A stretch of 44,708 nt of DNA from CAZEFK01 sp964511405 (GCA_964511405.1 CAZEFK010000027.1:1-44708), one strand, 5' to 3'. Numbered from the stretch's first letter, positions 1 to 8,667 are shown. Program-made: numbers and translations. Notes: a model not told the origin generated them from the letters alone.

Positions 1-157
1 GGGCCATGGCGACGCAGTCCGTGGGCTCGCCGGGGCGCGCGAGCAGCGCTGCCTCGCGCCAGCGGATGTCGGCCAGCCGCGGCCGCCCGCCCAGATCCAG
101 GCGCTCGCCCGCGGCCAGCGCCGCCAGCATCGGCGAGGGCGCGGTCTCAACCGTCAC
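1..157 (-). CDS. 5' end of an unrecognised protein (runs off window)
   Basis: About 52 codons of an open frame that begins with GTG at 157 and leaves the window at base 1. The start is chosen because AGAGGAT lies just upstream of the GTG; an internal ATG (130) is a poorer alternative. The visible protein begins VTVETAPSPMLAAL and contains LDLGGRPRLADIRW; I do not recognise the family. It lies 21 bases after the stop of the DUF2076 gene in the same direction, so the two probably share a transcript. No function is proposed. Confidence 0.5.
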   Translation of the reverse strand, partial: MTVETAPSPMLAALAAGERLDLGGRPRLADIRWREAALLARPGEPTDCVAMA

Positions 158-178
158 GGGTGATCCTCTGCGCGGCGC

Positions 179-1015
179 TCAGGTCCAGTCGTCGCTGCCG
201 CCGCCGCTGCTGCTGTCGTCGAAGCTGGTGTCGTCCGGCTGGTAGCTGGCGTCGGAATAGCCGCCGGCATCGCCATATCCCTGGTCGCCGGGCCCGATCG
301 AGTCGGCGACCTCGCTGGCGCCGGTGCCGGCATTGTCCCAGGCGTTGTCGGGGCGGCCGGCGCCGCCGCCATGCGAGTCGCCATAATAATTGTTCACCGT
401 CTCTTCGACGATTTCGGGCCGGGCGAAGCCGGCATCGGCCAGTCCTGGGCCGAACGGGCCGGAATTGTGGTGCAGCAGGCTCGAGATGCCTTCGAACAGC
501 AAGGCGCCGCCGGCGACCCCCGCGGCGGTCTGGATCGCGCCGCGCAGGAAGCCGCCGCCCGCCGAGGGCGCCATCTGGGCGGTCGGCGGATAGGCCGGTG
601 GCGGCTGATAGGCCGGCTGCGGGGCATAGCCGGGCTGGGGGGCATAGCCGGGCTGGGGGGCCGCGGCGCGCGGGCCCCAAGGGCTGATCGCCGGGCTGAT
701 CGCCGGTTGGGGCGCCGGTTGGCTGCCGCCGCCGAGCAGCCGGCCCAGGAAGCTGCCGCCCGACGGCTGCGGCTGGGCCTGCGCCTGCTGGCGCGCCACC
801 GCCACCTGCTGCTCCAGTTCGGCGATCTTGGCCTGGGCGTTGGCCAGGGCATGGTCCTGAACGAGCACGGTCTGCACCAGCAGGTACGGGGCGCTCGGCA
901 GCGCCATCACCTGGTTGCGGATGAACTGGTCCGCTTCCGGGTCCTTCGCCACCGTGTCGGCTGCCTTGAGGCGCTGAAACAGGTTGGCAATCAGGTCGCG
1001 TTCTTCGGGCGTCAT
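179..1015 (-). CDS. DUF2076 family protein
   Basis: 278-residue protein. The N-terminal part (MTPEERDLIANLFQRL, then a helix containing AQAKIAELEQQVAVARQQ) is the DUF2076 pattern found in many alphaproteobacteria; its function is not established. Residues about 95-160 are a proline/glutamine/tyrosine-rich linker with repeated APQPGY units, and the C-terminus is low-complexity, acidic and Gly/Ser/Asp-rich, ending GGGSDDWT. The ATG at 1015 is preferred over a GTG/ATG 20 codons upstream because GGAG sits eight bases before it and the family begins with MTPEE. It is a soluble, partly disordered protein by appearance; role unknown. Confidence 0.85.
   Translation of the reverse strand: MTPEERDLIANLFQRLKAADTVAKDPEADQFIRNQVMALPSAPYLLVQTVLVQDHALANAQAKIAELEQQVAVARQQAQAQPQPSGGSFLGRLLGGGSQPAPQPAISPAISPWGPRAAAPQPGYAPQPGYAPQPAYQPPPAYPPTAQMAPSAGGGFLRGAIQTAAGVAGGALLFEGISSLLHHNSGPFGPGLADAGFARPEIVEETVNNYYGDSHGGGAGRPDNAWDNAGTGASEVADSIGPGDQGYGDAGGYSDASYQPDDTSFDDSSSGGGSDDWT
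624..659 (-). repeat. two perfect 18-bp tandem repeats inside the DUF2076 gene
   Basis: The 18-bp unit at 624-641 is repeated exactly at 642-659. In the protein it encodes the APQPGY units of the disordered linker. In-frame units of this type commonly vary in number between strains; this is a coding repeat, not a mobile element. Confidence 0.8.
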
Positions 1016-1081
1016 GGCTGGAGCTCCAAGCCGTTCCTGGCCCAAGAGATGGGGGTGCGGCGCGGCAAGGTTCAAGCCAAA

Positions 1082-2881
1082 TCAGCGGCCGACGGCATAG
1101 CCCTGCATGCCGCGGGGATTGGCCGCGGCCTTCAGGACCGCGCCGTCGCGCGCCGCCGCCGACAGCCGGCCCAGCGACCAGTCGCCGCCGACCTCGACGT
1201 CGTGGCCGCGGCGCTTGAGCTCCTGGACCGTGGCCGCCGGGAGCCGGCCCTCGACGATCAGCTTGGCCGGGCGCGCGGCGCGCGGCCAGAACGAGTTCGG
1301 CCAGTGCTCGGAGGTGAAGGCCGGCGCCTCGATCGCCTGCTGCAGGGTCATGCCGTGATGGACGTGGCGCAGGAAGAACTGCACCGACCATTGGTCCTGC
1401 TGGTCGCCGCCGGGCGTGCCGAAGGCCAGGTAGGGCTTGCCGTCGCGGGTGGCGAAGGACGGCGTGAGGGTGGTGCGTGGCCGCCGCTTCGGCCCCAGCG
1501 CCGACGGCGATGCCGGATCCAGCCAGAACATTTGGCCGCGCGTGCCCAGGCAGAAGCCGAGGCCCGGGATCGCCGGCGAGCTCTGCAGCCAGCCGCCCGA
1601 GGGCGTGGCCGAGACCATGTTGCCCCAGCGGTCGATGACGTCGATGTGGCAGGTGTCGCCGCCGGTGGCGCCGTCCCGGCGCACGGTCGGCTCGCCGGCG
1701 GTGCCGCCCGGGAAGGCGGGCGCGGCCGCGGCGCGCCGTTCGGCCCCGGCGTCGCGCCAGCCCGGCCGGCCGTCGACGGTGCCGGGCCGCAACGCGCGGC
1801 TGGCCTCGGCGCCGACCAGCGTGCGTCGCTCGGCGTTGTAGGCGTCGCTCAGCAGGCCCTCCAGGGGCACGTCGGCGAAGGCGGGGTCGCCATAGAAGCC
1901 GTCGCGGTCGGCGAAGGCGAGCTTGGCGCACTCGACCACCGTGTGCACGAAGTCGGGGCCGAGCGGGTCCATGGCGCCCAGGTCGAAGCCCTTGAGCAGC
2001 GCCAGCTGCTGCAGGAACACCGGACCCTGGCTCCACGGCCCGGCCTTGAACACGGTATGGCGGCCATAGTCGTAGCGGACCGGCTCCTCATAGCTCGCCG
2101 ACCAGTCGGCCAGGTCCTGGCCGGTCAGCAGGCCCTTGTGCCGGCCGCCGGAGACGTCCCGGACCTCGGCGTCGCGGAGAAAGCGATCGATCGCCTCGGC
2201 CACGAAGCCGCGGTACCAGGCGTCGCGCGCGGCGTCGAACTGGGCCTCGCGGCCGCCCTTGGCCATGGCCTCGCGCACCACCCGCTCATAGGTTTCGGCC
2301 AGCACCGGGTTGCAGAACCGGCCGAGCGCCTCGGGCGGCGCGCCGCCGGGCAGCCAGATCGCCGCCGAGCTCGGCCATTCCGCCTGGAACATCGCCTGGA
2401 CCTCGGCGATGGTGTTGACGATGCGCGGCACCAGCGGGCAGCCGGTGCGGGCATAGCCGATCGCCGCCTCCAGGATCTCGGCCACGGTCATCGTGCCCTG
2501 GTCGCGAACCAGCTGCATCCAGGCATCGAAGGCGCCGGGTACGGTCGCCGGCAGCAGGCCGGTGCCGGGGATCAGGTCCAGCCCCAGGCCGCGGACCCGC
2601 TCGATGGTGGCGGCGGCCGGGGTTACGCCCTGGCCGCACAGGGTGCGCACCCGGCCTTCGCTTTCGCGCCAGAACAGGATCGGCACTTCGCCGGCCGGCC
2701 CGTTGAGGTGCGGCTCGGCGATCTGCAGCACGAAGGCGGTGGCGGCCGCGGCATCGAAGGCATTGCCGCCGCGCTCCAGGATGCCCATGCCGGTGGCCGA
2801 GGCCAGCCAATGGGTCGAGGCGACCATGCCGAAGGTTCCGACCAGCTCGGGACGGGCGAGGAAGGCGGGGGCTTCGGCCAT
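1082..2881 (-). CDS. gamma-glutamyltransferase family protein (Ntn hydrolase)
   Basis: 599-residue member of the gamma-glutamyltranspeptidase family, which is made as one chain and cleaves itself before a threonine that becomes the nucleophile. The N-terminal block FGMVASTHWLAS...GGNAFDAAAA is the family signature, and the processing site is visible as GGDTCHIDVIDRWGNMVS, followed by TPSGGW. The end of the gene has the usual FGTPGGDQQDQ and GYAVGR blocks. Length fits the family. No signal peptide is seen, so unlike the classical periplasmic enzyme this one looks cytoplasmic, and the substrate is uncertain. Start 2881 has a GGAGAG ribosome site; the frame is open for 77 codons further upstream but without family similarity. 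Confidence 0.88.
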   Translation of the reverse strand: MAEAPAFLARPELVGTFGMVASTHWLASATGMGILERGGNAFDAAAATAFVLQIAEPHLNGPAGEVPILFWRESEGRVRTLCGQGVTPAAATIERVRGLGLDLIPGTGLLPATVPGAFDAWMQLVRDQGTMTVAEILEAAIGYARTGCPLVPRIVNTIAEVQAMFQAEWPSSAAIWLPGGAPPEALGRFCNPVLAETYERVVREAMAKGGREAQFDAARDAWYRGFVAEAIDRFLRDAEVRDVSGGRHKGLLTGQDLADWSASYEEPVRYDYGRHTVFKAGPWSQGPVFLQQLALLKGFDLGAMDPLGPDFVHTVVECAKLAFADRDGFYGDPAFADVPLEGLLSDAYNAERRTLVGAEASRALRPGTVDGRPGWRDAGAERRAAAAPAFPGGTAGEPTVRRDGATGGDTCHIDVIDRWGNMVSATPSGGWLQSSPAIPGLGFCLGTRGQMFWLDPASPSALGPKRRPRTTLTPSFATRDGKPYLAFGTPGGDQQDQWSVQFFLRHVHHGMTLQQAIEAPAFTSEHWPNSFWPRAARPAKLIVEGRLPAATVQELKRRGHDVEVGGDWSLGRLSAAARDGAVLKAAANPRGMQGYAVGR

Positions 2882-3002
2882 GACGGGGCTCTCTCCGTGA
2901 AGACAGACGTCTGACCAAAATCCGGTTTCCTGTCCCGCGCAAGCGGTTTCCGCGCATGGCGGCGGTGCGCCGGGACGGCTTCGCGGGGACGGGTAGCGGC
3001 GT

Positions 3003-3905
3003 ATGGTGGCCGACATGACCGCGTCAGCCGTCTCCGTGCCGCGCATGACCTTGGGCACCCTGGGCATTGCCCTTGCCGGCCTGTTGGCCTGGTCGTCGGC
3101 GTTCGCGGCCATTGCCGACGCGTTGCGCAGCTTTCCGCCCGGCGTGCTGGCGCTGCTGCGCTTCCTGGTGGCCAGCGCCGGCTATCTGGCCTGGGCGATC
3201 GCCGGCGGCATCCGACGGCCGGCGCGGGCCGACCTGCCGGCCGTGGCCGGGCTGGGCGTGCTTGGTATCGGGCTCTACCAGGTGCTGCTCAATGTTACCG
3301 AGCAGACACTGCCGGCCGGCGCCACGGCGATCCTCATTTCCCTGATGCCGGTGTTCGCGGCCGTGATCGGCCGGCTGGCGTTCGGGATCCCGGTCGGGCT
3401 GCGCGGCTGGCTGGGCATGGCCGTCGCCTTCGCCGGCGGCGTGCTGGTCAGCCTGGGGGCCGGCGCGGCGATGCGGTTTCCGCCTGGTTCGGTGATCGCG
3501 CTGGCCGCCGCGCTGGTGACGGCCGCCTATTTCACGCTGCAGAAGCCGCTGCTCCGGCGCCTGCGTCCCATCGACTTCGCCGCCTGGGCCACCTGGTCCG
3601 GCACCGCCGCGCTGCTGCTGGCCTTCGGGCCGGCGGCGCCCGCGGCGCTGGCCGCCGCCGACGGCCCGGCGATCGGCGTGGTCGTGTTCCTGGGCCTGGT
3701 CCCGGCCCTGGTCGGCAACACCTTGTGGACGATGGCCCTGGCCCGGGCGCCGATCGCCCAGGTGACGGCGCTGGTCTACCTGCAGCCGGTGATGGCGATC
3801 GCGATCGCCTGGGCGTGGCTGGGCGACGCGCCGCGCTGGCTGTCGCTGGGCGGCGGCGCGGTGGCGATCGCCGGGGTGTTCCTGGTCAACACCCGACGCG
3901 GCTAG
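3003..3905 (+). CDS. EamA/DMT family transporter
   Basis: 300-residue inner-membrane protein with about ten hydrophobic segments in two EamA repeats (about 17-145 and 155-298), the drug/metabolite exporter fold. The segment LLAWSSAFAAIADAL near the N-terminus and VYLQPVMAIAIAWAWLGD in the second repeat are typical. Substrate cannot be read from sequence; export of an amino acid or metabolite is usual for the family. The ATG at 3003 has a weak ribosome site and the ATG at 3015 is an alternative. The stop TAG shares the four bases CTAG (3902-3905) with the stop of the convergent dehydrogenase gene. Confidence 0.88.
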   Translation: MVADMTASAVSVPRMTLGTLGIALAGLLAWSSAFAAIADALRSFPPGVLALLRFLVASAGYLAWAIAGGIRRPARADLPAVAGLGVLGIGLYQVLLNVTEQTLPAGATAILISLMPVFAAVIGRLAFGIPVGLRGWLGMAVAFAGGVLVSLGAGAAMRFPPGSVIALAAALVTAAYFTLQKPLLRRLRPIDFAAWATWSGTAALLLAFGPAAPAALAAADGPAIGVVVFLGLVPALVGNTLWTMALARAPIAQVTALVYLQPVMAIAIAWAWLGDAPRWLSLGGGAVAIAGVFLVNTRRG

Positions 3906-4714
3906 CTACCGACGACCAGAGGCGCGGTCAGGCGGCGCAGGCAGGCGATCACGCTGAGCGGCGTCAGCAGGCCGGTGCGCGGATTGTCCGGCGACGGCAG
4001 GTTCTCGATGGTCATGGTGAAGCGGGCGGCGGCGGCCTCGACCTCGACCCGGTGGAGGTTGCGGGTCACGGTCGGGTCGGCCCAGATCTCGAGCTCGGTG
4101 CGGTCGGGGCCGATGCCGGCCAGCGCCAGGGCCGCGGCGACGTTGACATTGGCCGGGAAGCCGCGGGCGCCGTCGCGCGCCGAGCCGGCGAACACCCGGG
4201 TCGGCGCGGTGACGGTGCCGACGTCGATGCCGCGCTCGGCCAGGTAGGGCGCGCCGGCCAGGCCGCCGGGCGGCTTGCGCGTGACCAGCCGGATGCGCTC
4301 GACCGGTCCTTCCGCGGCGGCGCGCACCGCGTCCAGCCCGAGCAGGGCGCCGGTCGCCAGGATGATCCGGCCGCCCCGGGCCGCCGCGCGATCGACCAGG
4401 TCGAAGCGCGCCAGCAGGGCGGCGCCGCTGACCGTGACGACGGTCCGCCCGGCGTCGACTGCGGCTTCGATGACATCGGGCGCCGCCGCGGCCGGCACCG
4501 TCTCGACCACCACCTGGGCGCGCTCGGCCAAGCCGGCGGCATCGGTCACCGCCACGGCGTCGCCGCCCGGCAGCCCGGCCAGGGCCGTCCGGGCGCGGTC
4601 CGGCGTGCGGCCGGAGACCGCGACCAGGGTCAGGCCCGGGATGCCCACGGCGAGCGCGCGCGCCACCGCCGAGCCGATCGCACCAAGCCCGGCCACGCCG
4701 ACCGTCAACCCCAT
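3902..4714 (-). CDS. aspartate dehydrogenase-like oxidoreductase (DUF108/NadX type)
   Basis: 270-residue protein with an N-terminal Rossmann fold (GVAGLGAIGSAVARAL) and a C-terminal domain containing NVNVAAALALAG and WADPTVTRN, the arrangement of L-aspartate dehydrogenase, which interconverts L-aspartate and iminoaspartate/oxaloacetate plus ammonia with NAD(P). Length matches the family (about 265). Start ATG 4714 is preceded by GAGGGAG; the longer frame upstream lacks similarity. It is divergent from dgcN by 88 bases, so an amino-acid role fits the context. Members of this family also act on other amino acids, so the exact substrate is inferred. Confidence 0.78.
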   Translation of the reverse strand: MGLTVGVAGLGAIGSAVARALAVGIPGLTLVAVSGRTPDRARTALAGLPGGDAVAVTDAAGLAERAQVVVETVPAAAAPDVIEAAVDAGRTVVTVSGAALLARFDLVDRAAARGGRIILATGALLGLDAVRAAAEGPVERIRLVTRKPPGGLAGAPYLAERGIDVGTVTAPTRVFAGSARDGARGFPANVNVAAALALAGIGPDRTELEIWADPTVTRNLHRVEVEAAAARFTMTIENLPSPDNPRTGLLTPLSVIACLRRLTAPLVVGS

Positions 4715-4802
4715 ATGCCGCTCCCTCGATTGACCGTCGTCCGGCTTCGCGGCAGGGTCGAGGGCGCGACCGCCGCCGACGCTTTGCGAGGGACCTGGAC
4801 CC

Positions 4803-5804
4803 GTGGACATTCAACGCCCGTACCTTCTATTCCTCGGCGATGCGCCTGACCAGCTGGCCGCCAAGACGGCGCAGGGCATCGCCCAGTGGCGGCCCGACTG
4901 GTGCCGGGGCCAGATGCGCATGCCGGGCTGCCAGGCCGACCTCAAGCTGCCCGACATAAGCCTGGAGCAGGCGGCCGAGGCCGGGGTCAAGACCCTGATC
5001 CTGGGGGTCGCCAACCGCGGCGGCGTGATCCCGCCGCAGTGGCGCCAGACCCTGGTCCGCGCCCTGGCGCTGGGGCTGGACATCGCCAGCGGCCTGCACA
5101 GCCGGCTGACCGACATGCCTGAGGTGGTCGAGGCGGCGCATCGGCACGGCCGCCAGCTGATCGACGTGCGCCACCCGACCCAATCGTTTGCGGTCGGCAC
5201 CGGCGCCAAGCGCCCCGGCCTGCGCCTGCTGACCGTCGGCACCGACTGCTCGGTCGGCAAGATGTACACCAGCCTGGCGCTGGAGGCCGAGATGCGCCGG
5301 CGCGGCTTGAAGGCCGACTTCCGGGCCACCGGCCAGACCGGGATCTTCATCGCCGGCTCCGGCGTGTCGATCGACGCCGTGGTCGCCGACTTCATCTCTG
5401 GCGCCGTCGAGTGGCTGACGCCGGCGCATGACGGCGACCACTGGGACCTCGTCGAGGGGCAGGGCTCGCTGTTCCACGCCTCCTATGCCGGGGTCAGCCT
5501 GGGCCTGCTGCACGGCGCCCAGCCCGATGCGCTCGTGGTCTGCCACGAGCCGGGCCGGCCCCATATGCGCGGGCTGCCGCATTACCGCCTGCCCAGCCTC
5601 AAGGACTGCATCGAGGCCAACCTGCAGGCCGCGCGCCTGACCAATCCGGCCGCGGCCTGCGTCGGCATCAGCCTCAACACCGGCGCGCTGCTGCCCGCCG
5701 AGGGCGAACGGCTGATCGCGGAGACCGCCGACGCCCTGGGCCTGCCGGTGGTGGACCCGCTGGTCACCGGTGTCGGCGCCATCGTCGACCGGCTGCCGGC
5801 CTGA
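4803..5804 (+). CDS. dgcN: DgcN: DUF1611-family N-acetyltransferase of D-glutamate catabolism
   Basis: 333-residue DUF1611 protein. A P-loop-like motif GTDCSVGKM is at residues 146-154, with ATGQTGIFIAGSG after it and VEGQGSLFHASYAG further on, all characteristic of DUF1611. From established work, DgcN acetylates D-glutamate and DgcA then racemises the N-acetyl product to the L form. The pairing with an enolase-superfamily racemase one base downstream (TGATG overlap at 5802-5806) is the main support for this assignment. The start is GTG at 4803, with GAGGGA eleven bases upstream. DUF1611 proteins of other clusters may acylate other substrates. Confidence 0.8.
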   Translation: MDIQRPYLLFLGDAPDQLAAKTAQGIAQWRPDWCRGQMRMPGCQADLKLPDISLEQAAEAGVKTLILGVANRGGVIPPQWRQTLVRALALGLDIASGLHSRLTDMPEVVEAAHRHGRQLIDVRHPTQSFAVGTGAKRPGLRLLTVGTDCSVGKMYTSLALEAEMRRRGLKADFRATGQTGIFIAGSGVSIDAVVADFISGAVEWLTPAHDGDHWDLVEGQGSLFHASYAGVSLGLLHGAQPDALVVCHEPGRPHMRGLPHYRLPSLKDCIEANLQAARLTNPAAACVGISLNTGALLPAEGERLIAETADALGLPVVDPLVTGVGAIVDRLPA

Positions 5805-6790
5805 TGCCGCTCACGCTTACCCTGACGCCGGAGCGCTGGCGGCTGCGTCAGCCCTTTACGATCTCGCGGGGCAGCCGCACGCACGCCGAGGTGATCCGGG
5901 TCGAGCTGACGGACGGCCGCCATCGCGGCCGCGGCGAGGCATCGCCCAACGCGCGCTACGGCGAGACGGTCGAGTCGACCCTGGCAGTGCTGTCGGGCCT
6001 GGACGCGGCCCTGGCGGCGGACCTGGACCGGGCCGGGCTGCAGGCGGCGCTGCCCCACGGCACCGCCCGCAATGCCCTGGATTGCGCGTTCTGGGACCTG
6101 GAGGCCAAGCGCAGTGGACGGCGCGCCTGGGACCTGGCGGGGCTGGCACCGCCGCCCGACGTCACGACGGTGTTCACCATCAGCCTGGGGCCACCCGCGA
6201 CCATGGCGGCCGATGCCGCCGCGGCCGCCGGCCGGCCGGTGCTGAAGCTGAAGCTTGGCGGCGCCGGCGACGACCTGGAGCGCGTGGCGGCGGTACGCCA
6301 GGCAGCCCCCGCGGCCCGGCTGATCGCCGACGCCAACGAGGGCTGGACGCTGGAGCAATGCCGGGCCGGGCTGCCGCGGTTGAAAGCGCTGGGGGTCGAG
6401 CTGCTGGAGCAGCCGCTGCCCCAGGCCGAGGACGCCGGCCTGGCCGAGTTCGAGCACGCGATCCCGATCTGCGCCGACGAGAGCGTGCATGATCGCGCCG
6501 ATCTCGACCGCCTGGCCGGCCGCTATGAGTTCGTCAACATCAAGCTGGACAAGACCGGCGGCCTGACCGAGGCCTTGGCTCTGGCGGAAGCGGCGCGGGC
6601 GCGTGGCTTCGGCCTGATGGTCGGCTGCATGCTGGGTACCTCGTTGGGCATGGCCCCGGCCCAGCTGGTCGGCGGCCTGTGCCGCTTTGTCGACATCGAC
6701 GCGCCGCTGCTGCTGGCCGAGGATCGCACGCCGCCGCTGGCGATCGCCGGCAGCCGGGTCAGCCCCCCGGCGCCGGAGCTGTGGGGGTGA
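5804..6790 (+). CDS. dgcA: DgcA: N-acetyl-D-glutamate racemase (enolase superfamily)
   Basis: 328-residue muconate-lactonising-type member of the enolase superfamily. The barrel shows Lys148/Lys150 (LKLKLGG), the metal ligands Asp176 (IADANEG), Glu202 (LLEQPLP) and Asp225 (ICADES), and the opposite lysines 247 and 250 in NIKLDKTGG. This is the two-lysine pattern of dipeptide epimerases and of N-acetyl-glutamate racemase. Because it is translationally coupled to dgcN, the racemase role is favoured over dipeptide epimerase. The ATG at 5804 overlaps the dgcN stop. All catalytic residues are intact. Confidence 0.82.
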   Translation: MPLTLTLTPERWRLRQPFTISRGSRTHAEVIRVELTDGRHRGRGEASPNARYGETVESTLAVLSGLDAALAADLDRAGLQAALPHGTARNALDCAFWDLEAKRSGRRAWDLAGLAPPPDVTTVFTISLGPPATMAADAAAAAGRPVLKLKLGGAGDDLERVAAVRQAAPAARLIADANEGWTLEQCRAGLPRLKALGVELLEQPLPQAEDAGLAEFEHAIPICADESVHDRADLDRLAGRYEFVNIKLDKTGGLTEALALAEAARARGFGLMVGCMLGTSLGMAPAQLVGGLCRFVDIDAPLLLAEDRTPPLAIAGSRVSPPAPELWG

Positions 6791-6797
6791 CGCGCTC

Positions 6798-7331
6798 TTA
6801 GCCGAACAGGCTGTCGATGTCGGCCTGGCTGACGCCGCGGTTGCCGACCTGCGGGCCGTTGAGCAGGGCGGCGTCCTTGTCCTCGGGCGTCAGCTGCGGC
6901 ACCGGCAGGTCGGCGAAGCTGTCCTCGCCCAGCCGCTCGATGATCGCCTCGACGCGCGCCTCGACGAAGCTCAGGGTCTTGACCACGTTGGCGACGCGCT
7001 GGCCGGTGATGTCCTGGAACGAGCATTCGGTGAAGAGCTGCGCGACCAGATCGTTCAGGCGATTGATGTCGGCGGCCGCGTCCGGATCCGCCTGCATCCG
7101 CTGCTCCAGCGACGCCGCGACGTCGCCGATCTGCTCGGCGGTCGCCAGGATGCCGTTGGTGGCCCCTTCGGTTGCGGCCACGATGGCATCCAGCTCGACC
7201 GCGGCGGCGTTCAGGCGATCCTCGGACGCGAAGGGATGGCGGACTTCGGCGACTTCGCCTTGGACAGCCCGCAGCAGCGTCCGCAGCTCGGTGAGCTCGG
7301 CGGCCAGGTCGGGTTTGGTCATATCAGTCAT
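6798..7331 (-). CDS. CheZ-like protein phosphatase
   Basis: 177-residue helical protein. The segment LFTECSFQDITGQRVANVV matches the CheZ motif in which an Asp/Gln pair (QD) dephosphorylates CheY-P; here the pair is in CSFQDITGQ. The last residues, SQADIDSLFG, resemble the short FliM/FliN N-terminal motif and are common in alphaproteobacterial CheZ-like proteins. No other chemotaxis or flagellar gene is in the window. Two starts are possible: GTG 7343 or ATG 7331; the ATG is preferred, with a GGGGGTG stretch before it. Convergent with dgcA, seven bases between stops. Confidence 0.82.
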   Translation of the reverse strand: MTDMTKPDLAAELTELRTLLRAVQGEVAEVRHPFASEDRLNAAAVELDAIVAATEGATNGILATAEQIGDVAASLEQRMQADPDAAADINRLNDLVAQLFTECSFQDITGQRVANVVKTLSFVEARVEAIIERLGEDSFADLPVPQLTPEDKDAALLNGPQVGNRGVSQADIDSLFG

Positions 7332-7617
7332 GGGCACCCCCACGGCGAGCCGGCCCGATCATCGTAGGCAAGTCTCTGTAAAAAGTTAAGACGCTATTAG
7401 GCTATTCTGAGTAGGTCGAGCGCCTTGCCTCCGGTGCGGACGCGAAACAGGGAACGGCGCTACGCCGGAAGCGGGTATCAGGCTCTGGTATCCTATCACA
7501 TGTTGAATTAGGCAATATTTTCTAGCATACATCCAGTGTCTCATTGATCTCGTATTCAAGCTGCTGCCCCAATTGCCGCCGATCCGGTGGCAATCGGCAA
7601 TCGTCTTGGAGGGTTTC

Positions 7618-8211
7618 ATGAATTCGTCAAATATGAATAACGGAACTGGCATGAACCGGCGGCGGCTGTTTGGCACGGGCGCGGCCGTGACCTTGTCCAG
7701 CGCGGCGATTGCCTTGATGGGCGGCCTGACCAGCCGTCCGGCATTTGCGGCCGGCGACGCGGCCTCGGACGTGAAGATCCTGAACGTGGCCCTGGGCCTG
7801 GAGCACGAGGCGATCGCCGCCTACCAGCTGGGCGCGGAGAGCAAGCTGCTGCAGCCGGCCGTGCTGAACGTCGCCGTGCTGTTCCAGAGCCACCACAAGG
7901 GCCATCGCGACGCCATCGTCGACACCATCAGGAAGCTGGGCGGCACGCCGGTCGAACCCAAGTCGATGGCCGACTACGCGACCGCGCTGAACGCCGCGTC
8001 GATCAAGAGCCAGACCGACGTGCTCAAGCTGGCCGAGCGCCTGGAGAAGGGGGCGGCCAACGCCTATCTGGGCGTGATCCCGTCGTTCGGCGACAAGGCG
8101 CTGGCGCAGGTCTGCGGCCGCCTGGCCGCCGACGAGGCGATGCACTGGACGGCCCTGGCCGGGGCCCTGCAGGACACCCTGCCGACGCAGCCGCTGAGCT
8201 TCGGCGCCTGA
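7618..8211 (+). CDS. Tat-exported ferritin-like domain protein
   Basis: 197-residue protein with a twin-arginine signal (NRRRLFGTGAAVTLSS, cleavage probably after RPAFAA near residue 43). The mature part has ferritin-like helices: LGLEHEAIAAYQLGAES, FQSHHKGHRDAIV and RLAADEAMHWTALAG carry the Glu and His residues expected of a four-helix iron-binding bundle. Related proteins are usually annotated as DUF4439-type ferritin-like. ATG 7618 is chosen for its GGAGG site. The 286-base gap before it (7332-7617) is relatively AT-rich and holds the promoters for this gene and the opposite cheZ-like gene, but no clear -35/-10 pair. Followed by a strong hairpin and a cytochrome c gene. Confidence 0.82.
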   Translation: MNSSNMNNGTGMNRRRLFGTGAAVTLSSAAIALMGGLTSRPAFAAGDAASDVKILNVALGLEHEAIAAYQLGAESKLLQPAVLNVAVLFQSHHKGHRDAIVDTIRKLGGTPVEPKSMADYATALNAASIKSQTDVLKLAERLEKGAANAYLGVIPSFGDKALAQVCGRLAADEAMHWTALAGALQDTLPTQPLSFGA

Positions 8212-8217
8212 TCCAGC

Positions 8218-8257
8218 CGGCTCTGGCGGCTGGCCGCAGGGCCGGCCGCCGGAGCCG
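8218..8257 (+). repeat. 18-bp perfect stem-loop between ferritin-like and cytochrome c genes
   Basis: Arms 8218-8235 and 8240-8257 pair along all 18 positions (16 Watson-Crick, two T:G) around a four-base loop. It begins six bases after the ferritin-like stop codon. No run of T follows, so it is not a standard intrinsic terminator; it may protect the upstream mRNA or reduce readthrough into the cytochrome gene. Confidence 0.7.
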
Positions 8258-8279
8258 CCCCTAGCGGAATGTCCTGCCC

Positions 8280-8648
8280 ATGATGCTTCGACTTGTTTGG
8301 TTTGCCGCAGCCTTGCTGGCGGCGCCCGCGGCCATGGCCGGCCCGGGCGATCCCGGCCGCGGCCAGGACGCCTGGGAAGACCATTGCACCGGCTGCCATT
8401 CCATGGATAGCGACCGCACCGGCCCGCACCATCGCGGCGTGATCGGCCGCAAGGCCGGCAGCGTTCCCGGCTTCGATTATTCCGATGCGCTGAGCCATGC
8501 CGGGTTCGTCTGGACCACTGATCTGGTCGAGAAATGGCTGACCAATCCCGAGGCCCTGGTGCCCGGCCAGAAGATGAACTACCGCATCAACGATCCGCAG
8601 ATGCGCGCCGACATCGCCAGCTATCTGGCCCGCGAATCCAAGCGCTGA
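8280..8648 (+). CDS. secreted c-type cytochrome (class I)
   Basis: 122-residue protein with a signal peptide (MMLRLVWFAAALLAAPAAMA) and one haem-attachment site, CTGCH at residues 36-40. The probable axial methionine is Met99 in PGQKMNY. The pattern GRGQDAWEDHCTGCH and TGPHHRGVIGRKAG is that of small mono-haem cytochromes of the c2/cytochrome-c-550 group. It should carry electrons in the periplasm. It lies 68 bases after the ferritin-like gene in the same direction, which suggests an exported redox/iron pair. Two adjacent ATG codons (8280, 8283) can serve as the start. Confidence 0.87.
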   Translation: MMLRLVWFAAALLAAPAAMAGPGDPGRGQDAWEDHCTGCHSMDSDRTGPHHRGVIGRKAGSVPGFDYSDALSHAGFVWTTDLVEKWLTNPEALVPGQKMNYRINDPQMRADIASYLARESKR

Positions 8649-8667
8649 ACCCAAATGCTGACTGCCG

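Noticed and set aside
371..2914. 847-codon plus-strand open frame
   Set aside because: It lies antisense to the DUF2076 and gamma-glutamyltransferase genes; its translation is Arg/Ala/Gly-rich with no motif. Long shadow frames are expected at this GC content.
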